64,000 bases of DNA from Azospirillum brasilense (GCF_005222205.1 NZ_CP032346.1:62001-126000); one strand, 5' to 3'; positions 8,494 through 17,451 are shown, numbered from the stretch's first letter. The notes: generated by a model not told the origin, from the sequence alone. Made by a program: numbers and translations.

Positions 8494-9594
8494 ATGCAAC
8501 GGTCCCTGGTTTCGCGCTCGGCGGAGCGTCTCGCGCTGACTGGCCATATGGCGGCCACTCAAACGGCGACCAGTCAAGCGGCGCCGAATTACTCGGCCCC
8601 GACTTACTCAGCGGCGGCGCCGTCCATCCTGATCATCGGCAATGACAGCGCGGCCATCGCCGGCATCCGCGACTGCGCCCTGCGGCTTGGCCACCGGGTT
8701 CAGGACACGCGCGACGTGATCTCCGCGTTGGGCCTGCTCGACGTGGACCGCAGCGTGGGCGTGGTGTTCGTGGACGGCGGATCGCCCTGGTTCGACGGGC
8801 TGGCGCTGATGGAGCGGCTGCACCGCACCCACCGCGGGCTCGCCTGCATCCTCTTCGCCCGCAACCCGGAGGCGGACGACGTGGTGCGCGCCCTGCGTCT
8901 GGAAGCGGCCGACGTGGTGACCGACCCGGAGGACGACGCGCAGATCGAGCGCGCGCTGGCCCGTGTCCTCAACGGCGGGGAGTCGAGCGCATCGTCGGTT
9001 CCGGAATTCCCGGCGGCGATGGACAGCCGCGACGACGCGCTGGAGCAGGCCTACCGCCACGGGCTGGCGCTGGTCGAGACGGTGCGGGCCTTGCGCGGGG
9101 AAGCCGCGGCGGCCCGCGTGATGCCCTTCGTCGCGGCCCATCGCGCGGCGGTCGCACCCACGGCGGCCGTACCCATGGCGGGCACACCGACGGCCTCTCC
9201 CACGGCCATCGCGACCGCGGCTCAATCCGTCAGCGAACAGGTATCGGACGGCGGAGTGCCGGACAGCCTGGGCATCCTGACGGCGATCCGGCGCAAGCGC
9301 GCCGCACGCGAGAAGTTCTTTCCCAAGGGCCTGTTCGAGGACCCCTGCTGGGACATGCTGCTGGACCTGATGATCAATCATCTCCAGGGGCGGCGGATTT
9401 CCGTGTCCTCGCTGTGCATCGCGTCCGGCGTGGCGCAGACCACGGCGCTGCGCCGCATCACCGACCTGCACGAGCGCGGGCTGGTCCGGCGGATCGCCGA
9501 CGACAAGGACGGCCGCCGGGTCTTCATCGAACTGACCGAAGAGGGCGTCGCCGCGATGGAGCGTTACGTGGAGACGGTCGGGCCGCTGGGCTGA
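8494..9594 (+). CDS. Receiver-like domain fused to MarR-type winged helix, 366 aa
   Basis: A transcription regulator with an unusual layout. After a Thr/Ala-rich leader, residues 44-155 follow the receiver fold: SILIIGNDSA replaces the normal acidic pair, Asp 94 sits exactly at the phosphoacceptor position (VVFVDGGSPWFDGL), but the conserved lysine is replaced (VTDPED instead of TKPFD). A long low-complexity Ala/Thr/Pro linker (about 205-240) follows. The C-terminus (about 265-360) is a MarR-type winged helix: SSLCIASGVAQTTALRRITDLHERGLVRR, then DKDGRRVFIELTEEG as the wing. The missing lysine suggests altered or absent phosphorylation switching. It lies behind a 20-bp palindrome and after a two-component pair. 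Targets unknown. Confidence 0.85.
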   Translation: MQRSLVSRSAERLALTGHMAATQTATSQAAPNYSAPTYSAAAPSILIIGNDSAAIAGIRDCALRLGHRVQDTRDVISALGLLDVDRSVGVVFVDGGSPWFDGLALMERLHRTHRGLACILFARNPEADDVVRALRLEAADVVTDPEDDAQIERALARVLNGGESSASSVPEFPAAMDSRDDALEQAYRHGLALVETVRALRGEAAAARVMPFVAAHRAAVAPTAAVPMAGTPTASPTAIATAAQSVSEQVSDGGVPDSLGILTAIRRKRAAREKFFPKGLFEDPCWDMLLDLMINHLQGRRISVSSLCIASGVAQTTALRRITDLHERGLVRRIADDKDGRRVFIELTEEGVAAMERYVETVGPLG

Positions 9595-9821
9595 CCGTCC
9601 GCCGCTCCGGCTTCCGCCTGACGGGAGCAGTCCGGCCAGGGGCAGGCGCAGGAGGGGAAACGGCACTCGTCGCCGTTCACGTCGCTGGCCTGCACGGCGA
9701 TCTTGTAGCGCAGGCCGTGGGCCGACGGCGTGTCGATCAGGCCGCAGGCCTCGTAGACCTCGACATTGACGCGGGCCGATTGCAGGGCAACCCGCGCGAT
9801 CTGTTTGGGATCCTTCATCAT
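9564..9821 (-). CDS. Small conserved-looking Cys-rich protein, 85 aa
   Basis: A convergent small gene whose 3' end overlaps the MarR-fusion gene by 31 bases. Residues 1-52 read like a globular alpha/beta piece (IARVALQSARVNVEVYEACGLIDT, then LRYKIAVQASD). A cysteine cluster follows, ECRFPSCACPWPDC, with four Cys in 13 residues, suggesting metal binding or disulfide formation. The tail is low complexity. Two adjacent ATGs (9821 and 9818) are possible starts. I do not recognise a family. It is kept because nothing else explains the 230-base stretch and the first 65 residues look protein-like. Confidence 0.5.
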   Translation of the reverse strand: MMKDPKQIARVALQSARVNVEVYEACGLIDTPSAHGLRYKIAVQASDVNGDECRFPSCACPWPDCSRQAEAGAADGQPSGPTVST

Positions 9822-9930
9822 CGGCGTCTCGGCCTCGCTTCCGCTGCGTCGTCGGGTCCTTCAACGCATGGTCGGCACCGTTGTGCCAGGGCGTATCGGA
9901 AGGACTTCCTTTGGCATACCCTCGGCCCCC

Positions 9931-11889
9931 TTACGGTGCGCGCCACATCGACCGGTAGGCCTCCTCCAGCGACCGGGCGAAGGCCGGCGCGTCGCACAAC
10001 GGCGACCGGCGCATGCGCTCGCGCAGGCCGGCGCGCAGGGCGGACAGCGCCTCGAGGTCGCCGACCAGCGCGGTGGTCTTGGCGACGTAATCCTCCGGGC
10101 TGTCCGCCACCAGCCGGTCGGCGAGACCCAGCGTCTCCAGGAAGCTGACCCCGATCCGCCCCGCCCAGCGGTCGCCGCGCAGGGTCACCACCGGCACGCC
10201 CATCCACAGGCTCTCGGCCGTCGTCGTGCCGCCGCCGAAGGGGACGGGGGACAGCGCGAGGTCGATGCGGTTGAGGCTGTCGAGATAGTCGGCCCGCGGC
10301 GTTTTCCCCTCCATGCGCAGGCGGTTCGGCGCGATGCCCTGCGCGGCGAACTGGTCGCGCAGGGTCTGCCGCACACCGTAATCGGCGAACTCCCGCGATT
10401 TCAGGAGCAGGCGGGCCTGCGGCAGGGCGGTCAGGACCCGCGCCCACAGCGCGACGGTCGGACGGGTGATCTTGGCCCGGTTGTGGAAGGCGCCGAGCGT
10501 GACCGGTCCGCCGCCAAGCGCCGGAAGCGGCCCGACGGCCACCTCCTCCGCCGGCGGGGTGAAGCACAGATAGCTGTCGGGCAGGCGCCAGACCTTCTCG
10601 GTGAAGAAGCGCTCCTCCCCCGGCGGCAAAACGTGGCGGTCGGCGATGATCCAGTCCATGGCCGGCAGGCCGGTCGTCCCGAAGTAACCCAGCCAGCTCA
10701 CCTGGACGGGGGCGGGCCGCCGGGCGAACAGGGTCAGGCGGTTGTTCCCGGTGTGGCCGGACAGATCGACGAGGATGTCGATGCCGTCCCGCCGGATCAG
10801 GTCGGCCACCGCCGCGTCGTCCATCCCGACGATCGGGCGCCATCCGTCGGCCGCCGCGCGAAGGCTTTCCGTCACGTCGTCGGTGCGGCCGTTGTTGGCG
10901 TAACCGAAGGCGGTGACCGCCGCGCGGTCGTGCGCCCTCAGGACGCTTTCCAGGAAGTAGCCGACCGGGTGGCTGTTGAAGTCGCTGGAGACGTAGCCGA
11001 TGCGCAGCGGACGGGGGCGGTCGTCGCGCACCACCGGGGCGGTCGCCGGCGGTCCGCCGCCGCTTCGTTCGACCCAGCCGCGGGCGGCGGCGAGGAAATC
11101 GGCGTTCCCGCACTCCGGCACATAATGCTGCGCCATCAGCACGTTGCTGTGCGCCATCGGGTAGTCCGGGCGGTGCGTCAGCGCCGAGCGGTAGGCGGCG
11201 ATGGCCTGCTCCAGATGCCCTTGCCCTTTCAGGACGTTGCCGAGGTTGGACCAGGCCAGGGCGAAGTCGGGCCGGAAGGCCAGGGCGACGCGGTGGGCGG
11301 CGGCCGCTTCGCCCAGCCGGTCCTGCAGGTCCAGGGCGTAGCCGAGGTTGCAATGGGACTCGGCGTTGGCCGGTGCCGCCTGGATGGCCTCGCTGAAGGC
11401 GGCGACGGCGGCGTCGGTCTGCCCGACCTCCAGGAACAGCGAGCCGAGGTTGTTCAGCGCCTCCACGAAGCCGGGCTGGAGCGCGATGGCCTGACGGTAG
11501 GCGGCGACGGCTTCGTTGGGCCGGCGCTGCTGGCGGAACAGGTTGCCCAGCCGGAAATGGATGTCGGCCCGGTCGGGACCGAGGCGCAACGCCGCCATCA
11601 GGGCGTCCAGCGCCTCGTCCGCGCGGCCCGAATCCAGAAGCGCGGAGCCGAGATTCAGGTGGTATTCCAGCGCTTCCCGGATGGACAGGGCGGTGCGGAT
11701 GCTGGCGATGCCGGATTCGTGATCGCCCCGCTCGGACTGCAGGACGCCCAGCAGGTGCCAGGCGTCGGGGTTGCGCGGCTCGCGCCTCAGGATGTCGCGG
11801 TACGCCCGCTCCGCCTCGTCGCTGCGGCCGTCGTTGTGCAGAGCCAGGGCATCGGTGAGCGAGGGCGAGGGGGTACGGCTGACCGTCAT
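9931..11889 (-). CDS. TPR-containing O-GlcNAc-transferase-like glycosyltransferase (GT41), 652 aa
   Basis: The N-terminal 270 residues are about seven tetratricopeptide repeats (for example NPDAWHLLGVLQSERGDHESG, FVEALNNLGSLFLEVGQTDAAV). The rest is a GT41 catalytic region as in eukaryotic OGT and plant SPINDLY: LRIGYVSSDFNSHPVGYFL contains the conserved His after SSDF, followed by DILVDLSGHTGNNRL, VQVSWLGYFGTTGL and ESLWMGVPVVTLRGDRWAGRIG for the nucleotide-sugar site. It should transfer a sugar from a UDP- or GDP-sugar to protein side chains in the cytoplasm. In bacteria such enzymes often modify flagellin or adhesins; the target here is not visible. It is a single gene with its own promoter region. 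Confidence 0.9.
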   Translation of the reverse strand: MTVSRTPSPSLTDALALHNDGRSDEAERAYRDILRREPRNPDAWHLLGVLQSERGDHESGIASIRTALSIREALEYHLNLGSALLDSGRADEALDALMAALRLGPDRADIHFRLGNLFRQQRRPNEAVAAYRQAIALQPGFVEALNNLGSLFLEVGQTDAAVAAFSEAIQAAPANAESHCNLGYALDLQDRLGEAAAAHRVALAFRPDFALAWSNLGNVLKGQGHLEQAIAAYRSALTHRPDYPMAHSNVLMAQHYVPECGNADFLAAARGWVERSGGGPPATAPVVRDDRPRPLRIGYVSSDFNSHPVGYFLESVLRAHDRAAVTAFGYANNGRTDDVTESLRAAADGWRPIVGMDDAAVADLIRRDGIDILVDLSGHTGNNRLTLFARRPAPVQVSWLGYFGTTGLPAMDWIIADRHVLPPGEERFFTEKVWRLPDSYLCFTPPAEEVAVGPLPALGGGPVTLGAFHNRAKITRPTVALWARVLTALPQARLLLKSREFADYGVRQTLRDQFAAQGIAPNRLRMEGKTPRADYLDSLNRIDLALSPVPFGGGTTTAESLWMGVPVVTLRGDRWAGRIGVSFLETLGLADRLVADSPEDYVAKTTALVGDLEALSALRAGLRERMRRSPLCDAPAFARSLEEAYRSMWRAP

Positions 11890-11991
11890 GGAGCGTCCAT
11901 CATGGGATCGGGCATCGCGGCAAAGGGCGGTGCAACTCGCGGGAGAGTAGACCGCCCGGCCGGGCCTCGTCCACGGAGGAAGGGCGGCGCC

Positions 11992-12384
11992 TCAGCGGAA
12001 CAGGCCGGGGACGATCCGCACCATGATCCCCGATCGCGACGCCACCAGGACGGCGTCCGACCCGGCGCGGACCCAATGATGCCCGTGCGGCGGACGGTGC
12101 AGATGATAGGCGGCGGGCGTGGCGATGACGTGGCGCCGCGACGCGTAGGCCGCGGGCAGCCGGTCGCCGGGTTTCCAGTATCGTGCCGCGCGGTGGACCG
12201 GCGGAGGCGGGCGATGGGCCTCCGGGCGGTGCGCATTCGGGCCGCGGTGGTCCCGCTCGATCCGCGGCGGTTCGCGATGGTCCGGTCCCCAACCGGCGGC
12301 GGAAGCGTCTCGGGTGCCCAGTCCGACCAGCACGGTGGCGGCGGTCAAGGCGGTGGTCATGGCGGCGATCAGGATGCGCGACAT
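11992..12384 (-). CDS. RcnB-like periplasmic protein, 130 aa
   Basis: A signal peptide (MSRILIAAMTTALTAATVLVGLGTRDASA) is followed by a His/Pro/Arg-rich segment and then the RcnB-family core: YWKPGDRLPAAYASRRHVI, YHLHRPPHGHHWVRAGSDAVLVASRSGIMVRIV. RcnB in E. coli is a periplasmic factor in nickel/cobalt homeostasis. Many paralogues in alphaproteobacteria have no known role. The His-rich middle could bind metal. The start has AGAGGGA at good spacing. It is monocistronic, with GC-rich gaps on both sides. Confidence 0.8.
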   Translation of the reverse strand: MSRILIAAMTTALTAATVLVGLGTRDASAAGWGPDHREPPRIERDHRGPNAHRPEAHRPPPPVHRAARYWKPGDRLPAAYASRRHVIATPAAYHLHRPPHGHHWVRAGSDAVLVASRSGIMVRIVPGLFR

Positions 12385-12515
12385 GGGGTATCCCTCTTTT
12401 CATCAGGCCGGGATCGTGATCCCGATGTCCCGATGCTGCGCGCGCCCTGTTGCCGGCGTGTGTCCGGCGGCCCCCTGTTTGGTAACGGACTGTTACGGCT
12501 CAGCTCTGCCCGTCG

Positions 12516-13358
12516 TCAGCCCAGTTCGAACGTCGTCACGCCGAACAGGCGCGCGGTGTCGATGGCCGGGGCGGGGCCGAGATACATGCGGGCGGTTTCG
12601 AACTGCGGGGTCAGGCCCAACTCCTCCGCCAGCAGGATGGCGTCGCGGTTGACCTCCGGCACGTCGAGGAAGACCGGGCCGTCCCCTGCCGTGGCGGCGA
12701 GCGCCAGCGCCAGATCACGCGCGGTACCGCGGTCGGCGGCGTAGAGCGGGCCGATCTTGCTGCCGCTGTGGCAGGGGCGGATCACCCCGAAGCCCCGCAA
12801 CGCCCCATCGACCACGGCGGCCAACGCGGAGGCGCCGGGCAGCGCGATCCAGTTGGACAGGAAGCCGGCGCGCGGCGCCGGGAACAGCGCGCGGTCCCAG
12901 TCCAGCAGCCGGTCGAAGGGCACCGTCCGCGCGTCCACCAGCGAGGCGGCGGAGGAGGTCCCGGCGGGCGGCGCTCCGCCGTAGCGGATGTTGCGGTGGG
13001 CCAGCGCGAAGCCGGACTTGCGGTAGTTATCCTGCTGCGCCACCACCCCGTCCAGTCCGACGGTGCAGCCCTCCAGATGCCTCAGCCCGGCCCGCCAGAG
13101 GTCCCAGCCGAGGCCGCGCCCGCGCATCCCGGGCCGCACGATGTAGAAGCCGAGGAATCCGAAATTCTCGGGATAGCGGACGACGGAGATGCAGGCCGCC
13201 GGCTCGCCGTCCAGTTCCCCGATCAGGAAGCCTTCGGGGTCCACGGCGTGGAAAGCCCCGGCGTCGTGCAGCCCGGGGTTCCAGCCCTCCGCCCGCGCCC
13301 AGTCGACGGCGAGATCCAGCTCGGCCCGGCTCATCACGCGCACGCGGTAGCCTTCCAT
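12516..13358 (-). CDS. GNAT acetyltransferase with C-terminal YitH/HolE-type domain, 280 aa
   Basis: The N-terminal GNAT domain (residues 1-130) has the acetyl-CoA loop VRPGMRGRGLGWDLWRAGLRH. A second, divergent GNAT-like domain follows (about 150-275: GFGVIRPCHSGSKIGPLYAADRGTARDL, VFLDVPEVNRDAI), as in the Acetyltransf_18 tandem architecture. The ATG at 13358 has GGAGGGA upstream and lies 14 bases after the racemase stop, so it is the last gene of the six-gene transporter operon. It may acetylate the imported compound or its product. The tandem layout is visible; the substrate is unknown. Confidence 0.83.
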   Translation of the reverse strand: MEGYRVRVMSRAELDLAVDWARAEGWNPGLHDAGAFHAVDPEGFLIGELDGEPAACISVVRYPENFGFLGFYIVRPGMRGRGLGWDLWRAGLRHLEGCTVGLDGVVAQQDNYRKSGFALAHRNIRYGGAPPAGTSSAASLVDARTVPFDRLLDWDRALFPAPRAGFLSNWIALPGASALAAVVDGALRGFGVIRPCHSGSKIGPLYAADRGTARDLALALAATAGDGPVFLDVPEVNRDAILLAEELGLTPQFETARMYLGPAPAIDTARLFGVTTFELG

Positions 13359-13372
13359 GGCGTCCCTCCGGT

Positions 13373-14119
13373 TCAGGGCTGCGGGGCGGGGGCGAAGCGC
13401 GCCATGTCCCCGGCGTAGGGTTTGGGCAGGGGGAAAGCGTAACCGCCGGTCTTGCCGGTGCGCAAGCCCAGCACGGCCAGCCCCTCCACCAGCTTCACCG
13501 CGGCGGTGACGCCGTCCACCACCGGCACGCCCATCTCGGCGGTCAGGGCGCGGGCCAGATCGGCCATGCCGGCGCATCCCAGCACGACGCTCTCCGCCCC
13601 GTCCTCGGCGATGGCGCGGCGGATGGTGTCGCGCACCCGCTCCACGGCGCCGGACGCCGGGTCCTCCAGCGCCAGCACCGACACGCCGGCGGCGCGCACC
13701 CGGCAGCGCCCGGCCACGCCGTAGCGTTCCGCCAGATGCTCCAGCGCCGGGACGGAGCGCGGCATGGTGGTGACCACGCTGAACCGTCCGCCGAGCAGGG
13801 TGGCGGTTTTCATCGCCGCCTCGCAGATGCCGACCACCGGAACCGCGGCGAGGCAGCGCGCGGCGTCCAGCCCGACGTCGTCGAAGCAGGCGATCACGAC
13901 TCCGTCGATGCCCGGCGCGGCGCGCTCATGGGCGGCGATCATCTCCAGCAGGCCGGGGACGGCCAGCGCTTCGTCGTAATAGCCCTCGATGCTGGCGGGA
14001 CCCATGGCCGGGTTGGCGGCGACGATCTCCGTCCCCGGCGCCGCGACGGCGCGGGCGGCGGCCCCGGCCTTCTCGGTCATCGAGGCGGTGGTGTTCGGGT
14101 TGACGACCAGGATGCGCAT
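13373..14119 (-). CDS. Asp/Glu/hydantoin racemase family protein, 248 aa
   Basis: A PF01177 racemase. The two catalytic cysteine regions are VIACFDDVGLD (about residue 77) and VVLGCAGMADL (about 185), and the start MRILVVNPNTTASM is typical of hydantoin racemases (HyuE-like). These enzymes epimerise amino acid or hydantoin carbons without a cofactor. It sits 17 bases after a permease stop in the polyamine-type ABC operon, which suggests the imported molecule is chiral, for example a hydantoin or an amino acid derivative. Maleate isomerase is a related alternative. GGAGAGGAA precedes the start. Confidence 0.85.
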   Translation of the reverse strand: MRILVVNPNTTASMTEKAGAAARAVAAPGTEIVAANPAMGPASIEGYYDEALAVPGLLEMIAAHERAAPGIDGVVIACFDDVGLDAARCLAAVPVVGICEAAMKTATLLGGRFSVVTTMPRSVPALEHLAERYGVAGRCRVRAAGVSVLALEDPASGAVERVRDTIRRAIAEDGAESVVLGCAGMADLARALTAEMGVPVVDGVTAAVKLVEGLAVLGLRTGKTGGYAFPLPKPYAGDMARFAPAPQP

Positions 14120-14136
14120 GGTTGGTTCCTCTCCCG

Positions 14137-14970
14137 TCAACCGGCGGCGCCGGTCCGCCGCAGCCTGCGGCGGCGCAGGATCATCACCCCGGCGAGGAAC
14201 AGGCCGATCACCGTGAAGGAGAACACCGTCGTCAGCGTGCCCAGCGCGTAGAGCACCGGCGTCGTGACGTTGGTCGTCATGCCGTAGATCTCCAGCGGCA
14301 GGGTGTTGAAGGACCCCGCGGTCATCAGCGTCCGCGCGAACTCGTCGTAGGACAGGGTGAAGCCGAACAGCCCGACCCCGATCAGGCTGGGCAGCAGGAT
14401 CGGCAGCACCACGTGGCGCACCGTCTGCCAGGGCGTGGCGCCGAGGTCGCGCGCCGCCTCCTCGTAGGCCGGGTTGAAGCGGTTGAAGATGGCGAAGACG
14501 ATCAGCAGGCCGAAGGGCAGCGTCCAGGTCAGATGCGCGCCCAGCGCCGAGCCGTACCAGGTCGGCTCGATGCCCAGGATGTTGAACAGCAGGCCGATGC
14601 CCAGGCTGACCAGGATCGACGGCACGATCAGGCTCGCCACCGCCAGATAGAACAGCGCCCCGCTGCCCAGGAAACGGCGGCGGAAGGCGAAGCCGGCGAG
14701 CAGCGAGAACAGCACCGTCAGCACCATCACCGTCAGCCCGAGCGCGATGGATCGGCGGAAGGAGCCGCCGAAATCGCCGACCGCCTGCTGCTCGAACAGG
14801 TTCCTGAACCAGTGGAGGGAGACGCCGTTCATCGGGAAGGTCAACCCGCCCTCCGGCCCCTGGAAGGACAGGATGGTGATGGTGGCGATCGGCCCGTAGA
14901 GGAACAGGACGAACAGCCCGAAGAAGGCGGCGAGCAGGTAGAAGGACAGGCCGCGCCGGGTGCCGGTCAT
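14137..14970 (-). CDS. ABC transporter permease, PotC type, 277 aa
   Basis: Inner-membrane permease with about six membrane segments and the EAA loop ARDLGATPWQTVRHVVLPILLPSL that docks the ATPase. The arrangement (PotC-like second permease, short N-terminus followed by LLAAFFGLFVLFLYGPIATI) matches spermidine/putrescine-type importers. The start lies three bases after the first permease stop, with GGAAGGAG before it, so translation is coupled. It acts with the permease at 14974-15897, the binding protein at 16070-17386 and the ATPase at 17452-18456. Confidence 0.92.
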   Translation of the reverse strand: MTGTRRGLSFYLLAAFFGLFVLFLYGPIATITILSFQGPEGGLTFPMNGVSLHWFRNLFEQQAVGDFGGSFRRSIALGLTVMVLTVLFSLLAGFAFRRRFLGSGALFYLAVASLIVPSILVSLGIGLLFNILGIEPTWYGSALGAHLTWTLPFGLLIVFAIFNRFNPAYEEAARDLGATPWQTVRHVVLPILLPSLIGVGLFGFTLSYDEFARTLMTAGSFNTLPLEIYGMTTNVTTPVLYALGTLTTVFSFTVIGLFLAGVMILRRRRLRRTGAAG

Positions 14971-14973
14971 CGC

Positions 14974-15897
14974 TTACAGCTCCTTCCGGATGTCGACGAT
15001 GCGCAGCATCGCCACGACCATGATGAGGACGACGGCCAGCAGCACGACCGCGTTCGCGGCGGCGGCGGGGTACTGGAGCAGCGAGATCTCGTTGGCGATC
15101 ATCAGCCCGATGGAGGCGCTCTGCCCGCCGCTCATCAGACGCACGGTGATGAAGTCGCCCATCACCAGCGTGACCACGAAGATGGAGCCGATGGCGATGC
15201 CCGGCTTGGCCAGCGGCAGGATGACGTTCCACACCACCTGCGCCGCGCTGGCGCCGCCGTCGCGCGCCGCCTCGACCAGGGCGCGGTCGATGCGCATCAT
15301 CGAATTGAAGATCGGCACCACCATGAACAGCGCGTAGAGGTGCACGAAGGCCAGCACCACCGCGAAGTCGGAGAACAGCAGGAACTCCAGCGGCTGGTCG
15401 ATCAGCCCGGCGGAGATCAGCCCGGAATTCAGCAGCCCGTTGCGCCCGAGGAAGGGAATCCACGAGATCATGCGGATGATGTTGGAGGTCCAGAACGGGA
15501 TCGTGCAGACCAGGAACAGTACCATCTGCCACGTCGTGGACTGGACGTGGAAGGCCAGGAAATAGGCGACCGTAAAGCCGATCAGCAGCGTGATCACCCA
15601 GGTCAGCGCCGCGAACTTCACCGTGTTCAGGTAGGTCTTCCAGGTGACCGGGGAGGTGAGCAGCTCCTCGTAATTGGTCAGCACGAAATCCGGGTAGATG
15701 CGGATGCTGTCATAGTCCCAGAAGCTGACCGCGACGATGGTCAGGATGGGGATCAGCAGGAAGACCAGCAGCGTCAGCGCCAGCGGCCCGGCCTGGAGGT
15801 AGGGGGCGACCCGGCGCAACACGGAACGGCGCACCCCGCCGCCCCGCGGTGCCGCGGACGCGCTGGACGCTTCGGATGGGACGGCGGAGGCGGTCAT
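14974..15897 (-). CDS. ABC transporter permease, PotB type, 307 aa
   Basis: Inner-membrane permease of the same importer. A cytoplasmic Ser/Ala-rich leader is followed by LALTLLVFLLIPILTIVAVSFW, a large periplasmic loop and the EAA motif EAARDGGASAAQVVWNVILPLAKPG. The ATG at 15897 gives a normal leader, but no clear Shine-Dalgarno is seen. The frame stays open upstream through the palindromic repeat at 15943-16054, which I take as non-coding. The repeat between the binding protein gene and this gene may lower permease expression relative to the binding protein. Confidence 0.9.
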   Translation of the reverse strand: MTASAVPSEASSASAAPRGGGVRRSVLRRVAPYLQAGPLALTLLVFLLIPILTIVAVSFWDYDSIRIYPDFVLTNYEELLTSPVTWKTYLNTVKFAALTWVITLLIGFTVAYFLAFHVQSTTWQMVLFLVCTIPFWTSNIIRMISWIPFLGRNGLLNSGLISAGLIDQPLEFLLFSDFAVVLAFVHLYALFMVVPIFNSMMRIDRALVEAARDGGASAAQVVWNVILPLAKPGIAIGSIFVVTLVMGDFITVRLMSGGQSASIGLMIANEISLLQYPAAAANAVVLLAVVLIMVVAMLRIVDIRKEL

Positions 15898-15942
15898 GGC
15901 GGAGGGGTCCGGTGCCGTGGGGGAGTGATGGAAGATTGCGGT

Positions 15943-16054
15943 GCCCCCTCCCTTGCCTCCCCCCGCCTCCGGCGAGGGAGGGGATTTGATGCTCCCTCCC
16001 CTGCGAGAGCGGGGGAGGGAAGGGGCCCATGCGGAGCATGGGAAGGGTGGGGGC
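15943..16054. repeat. GC-rich palindromic intergenic repeat (copy 1)
   Basis: Nested inverted repeats: outer arms GCCCCCTCCC / GGGTGGGGGC and inner arms such as CTCCCTCCCC / GGGGGAGGGA. It lies between the binding protein and permease genes of one operon. The same building blocks recur at 28602, 37529, 55795 and 63046. Confidence 0.75.
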
Positions 16055-16069
16055 AAACGCAGACGCGCC

Positions 16070-17386
16070 TTACGCCGCGACGAACTCGTTCCACTTGCGG
16101 ACCATGTAGCGGTCCTCGTCCATCACCGCGTTCCAGCAGGCCACACGGCCCATGCGGTCCTGGAACGAGCCGCCGTCGCGCACCGCGCCGGCCTTCTCCA
16201 TCACCTTGCCCTCGGGGCTGAGGATGTCGGTCTTGGCCGGCTGGCCCTCCATCCAGAAGGCCCACTCGTCCGGCGACATGTGCTCCTTCGCGGTGTCGAG
16301 CACGGCGGAGTAATAGCCCTGGCGGTTCAGATAGGCGCCGACCCAGCCCGACAGGTACCAGTTGATGTACTCATAGGCCGCCTCAAGCTCCAGCCCGCTC
16401 AGATGCTTGGCGATGCCGAGGCCGCCGCCCCAGGCGCGGTAGCCTTCCTTCAGCGGCTGGTAGACGCAGGGGATGCCCTTGGCGCGCACGGCGGCCACGG
16501 CCGGCGACCACATCGACTGGATGATGACCTCGCCCGACGACATCAGGTTGACGCTCTCGTCGAAGGTCTTCCAGAAGGCGCGGAACTGGCCGGCCTTCTT
16601 GGCGTCGGTCATGATCTTGAGGGTCTTGTCGATCTCCTCCTTGGTCATGTTGCCCTTGTCGCCGTACTTCACCTCGCCCATGGCCTCGCAGACCATGGCG
16701 GCGTCCATGATGCCGATGGAGGGGATGTTCAGGATCGACGCCTTGCCCTTGAAGGCCGGGTCGAGCAGGTCCTTCCAGCTGCTGATCGGGCGGCCGACCA
16801 GATCGGGGCGGATGCCCAGCGTGTCGGCGTTGTAGATGGTCGGGATCAGCGTCATCCACTGGGTGGCCGACTTGGCGAACTTGATGCTGTCCTTGCCCTC
16901 CACGAAGCCGACGGTGTGCGGGGCGGTGCCCTGGGCGACGGCGCTCTCCGGGGTCAGCTTGCCGTTGACGAAGATCGGGACGATCTTGTCGAAGTTCTTG
17001 ATCTTGGAGACGTCCATCGGCTGCATCACGCCGGCCGGGAAGACCTTCTTGCAGATCCAGTACTCGATGTCGGCGATGTCGTAGGACTTCGGCTGGGTCA
17101 CCGCGCGCTGGGCCACCGCGTCCGAATCGAGCGCGGTCATCTGCAGCGTGAAGCCGAGATCCTCCTTCACCTTGTCGGCGACGGCGTTCAGGTTCGACAC
17201 GCCGGTGCCGAACTGGCGCAGCGTGACGTTCTTGATGTTCTGCGCCCAGATGGTGGGGAAGCCGGTGATCGCCCCCGACCCGATGGCGACACCCGCGGCG
17301 GCGGCGGTGCCCTTCAGCAGCGTGCGGCGGCTGACGCCCGTGGTGGTCCCGGCGGAAAGGGGCGAGCCGGTGCGCGTCTCGGTCAT
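16070..17386 (-). CDS. ABC transporter substrate-binding protein, PotD type, Tat-exported, 438 aa
   Basis: Periplasmic solute-binding protein (SBP_bac_8/PotD class). A twin-arginine signal SRRTLLKG (residues 19-26) precedes a hydrophobic run and a cleavage region near WAQN. The mature part has the lobe pattern of extracellular binding proteins (DIADIEYWICKKVFPAGVMQP, SSWKDLLDPAFKGKASILNIPSIG, YEYINWYLSGWVGAYLNRQGYYS). At 438 aa it is longer than PotD (about 350). The start has TGGAGG upstream. It feeds the two permeases downstream. The ligand is not deducible; polyamine-like or amino-acid-derived compounds fit the family and the racemase neighbour. Confidence 0.9.
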   Translation of the reverse strand: MTETRTGSPLSAGTTTGVSRRTLLKGTAAAAGVAIGSGAITGFPTIWAQNIKNVTLRQFGTGVSNLNAVADKVKEDLGFTLQMTALDSDAVAQRAVTQPKSYDIADIEYWICKKVFPAGVMQPMDVSKIKNFDKIVPIFVNGKLTPESAVAQGTAPHTVGFVEGKDSIKFAKSATQWMTLIPTIYNADTLGIRPDLVGRPISSWKDLLDPAFKGKASILNIPSIGIMDAAMVCEAMGEVKYGDKGNMTKEEIDKTLKIMTDAKKAGQFRAFWKTFDESVNLMSSGEVIIQSMWSPAVAAVRAKGIPCVYQPLKEGYRAWGGGLGIAKHLSGLELEAAYEYINWYLSGWVGAYLNRQGYYSAVLDTAKEHMSPDEWAFWMEGQPAKTDILSPEGKVMEKAGAVRDGGSFQDRMGRVACWNAVMDEDRYMVRKWNEFVAA

Positions 17387-17451
17387 GCTCTGTGCCTCCA
17401 GTATGGTCGGTCGGTTCTTGGGGAGTCGGTTTTTGGGGATTGGTCGGGAAA

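Noticed and set aside
15898..16056. Longer N-terminus for the PotB-type permease through the repeat
   Set aside because: The extra residues are translated palindromic repeat sequence, and the ATG at 15897 gives a normal permease leader.
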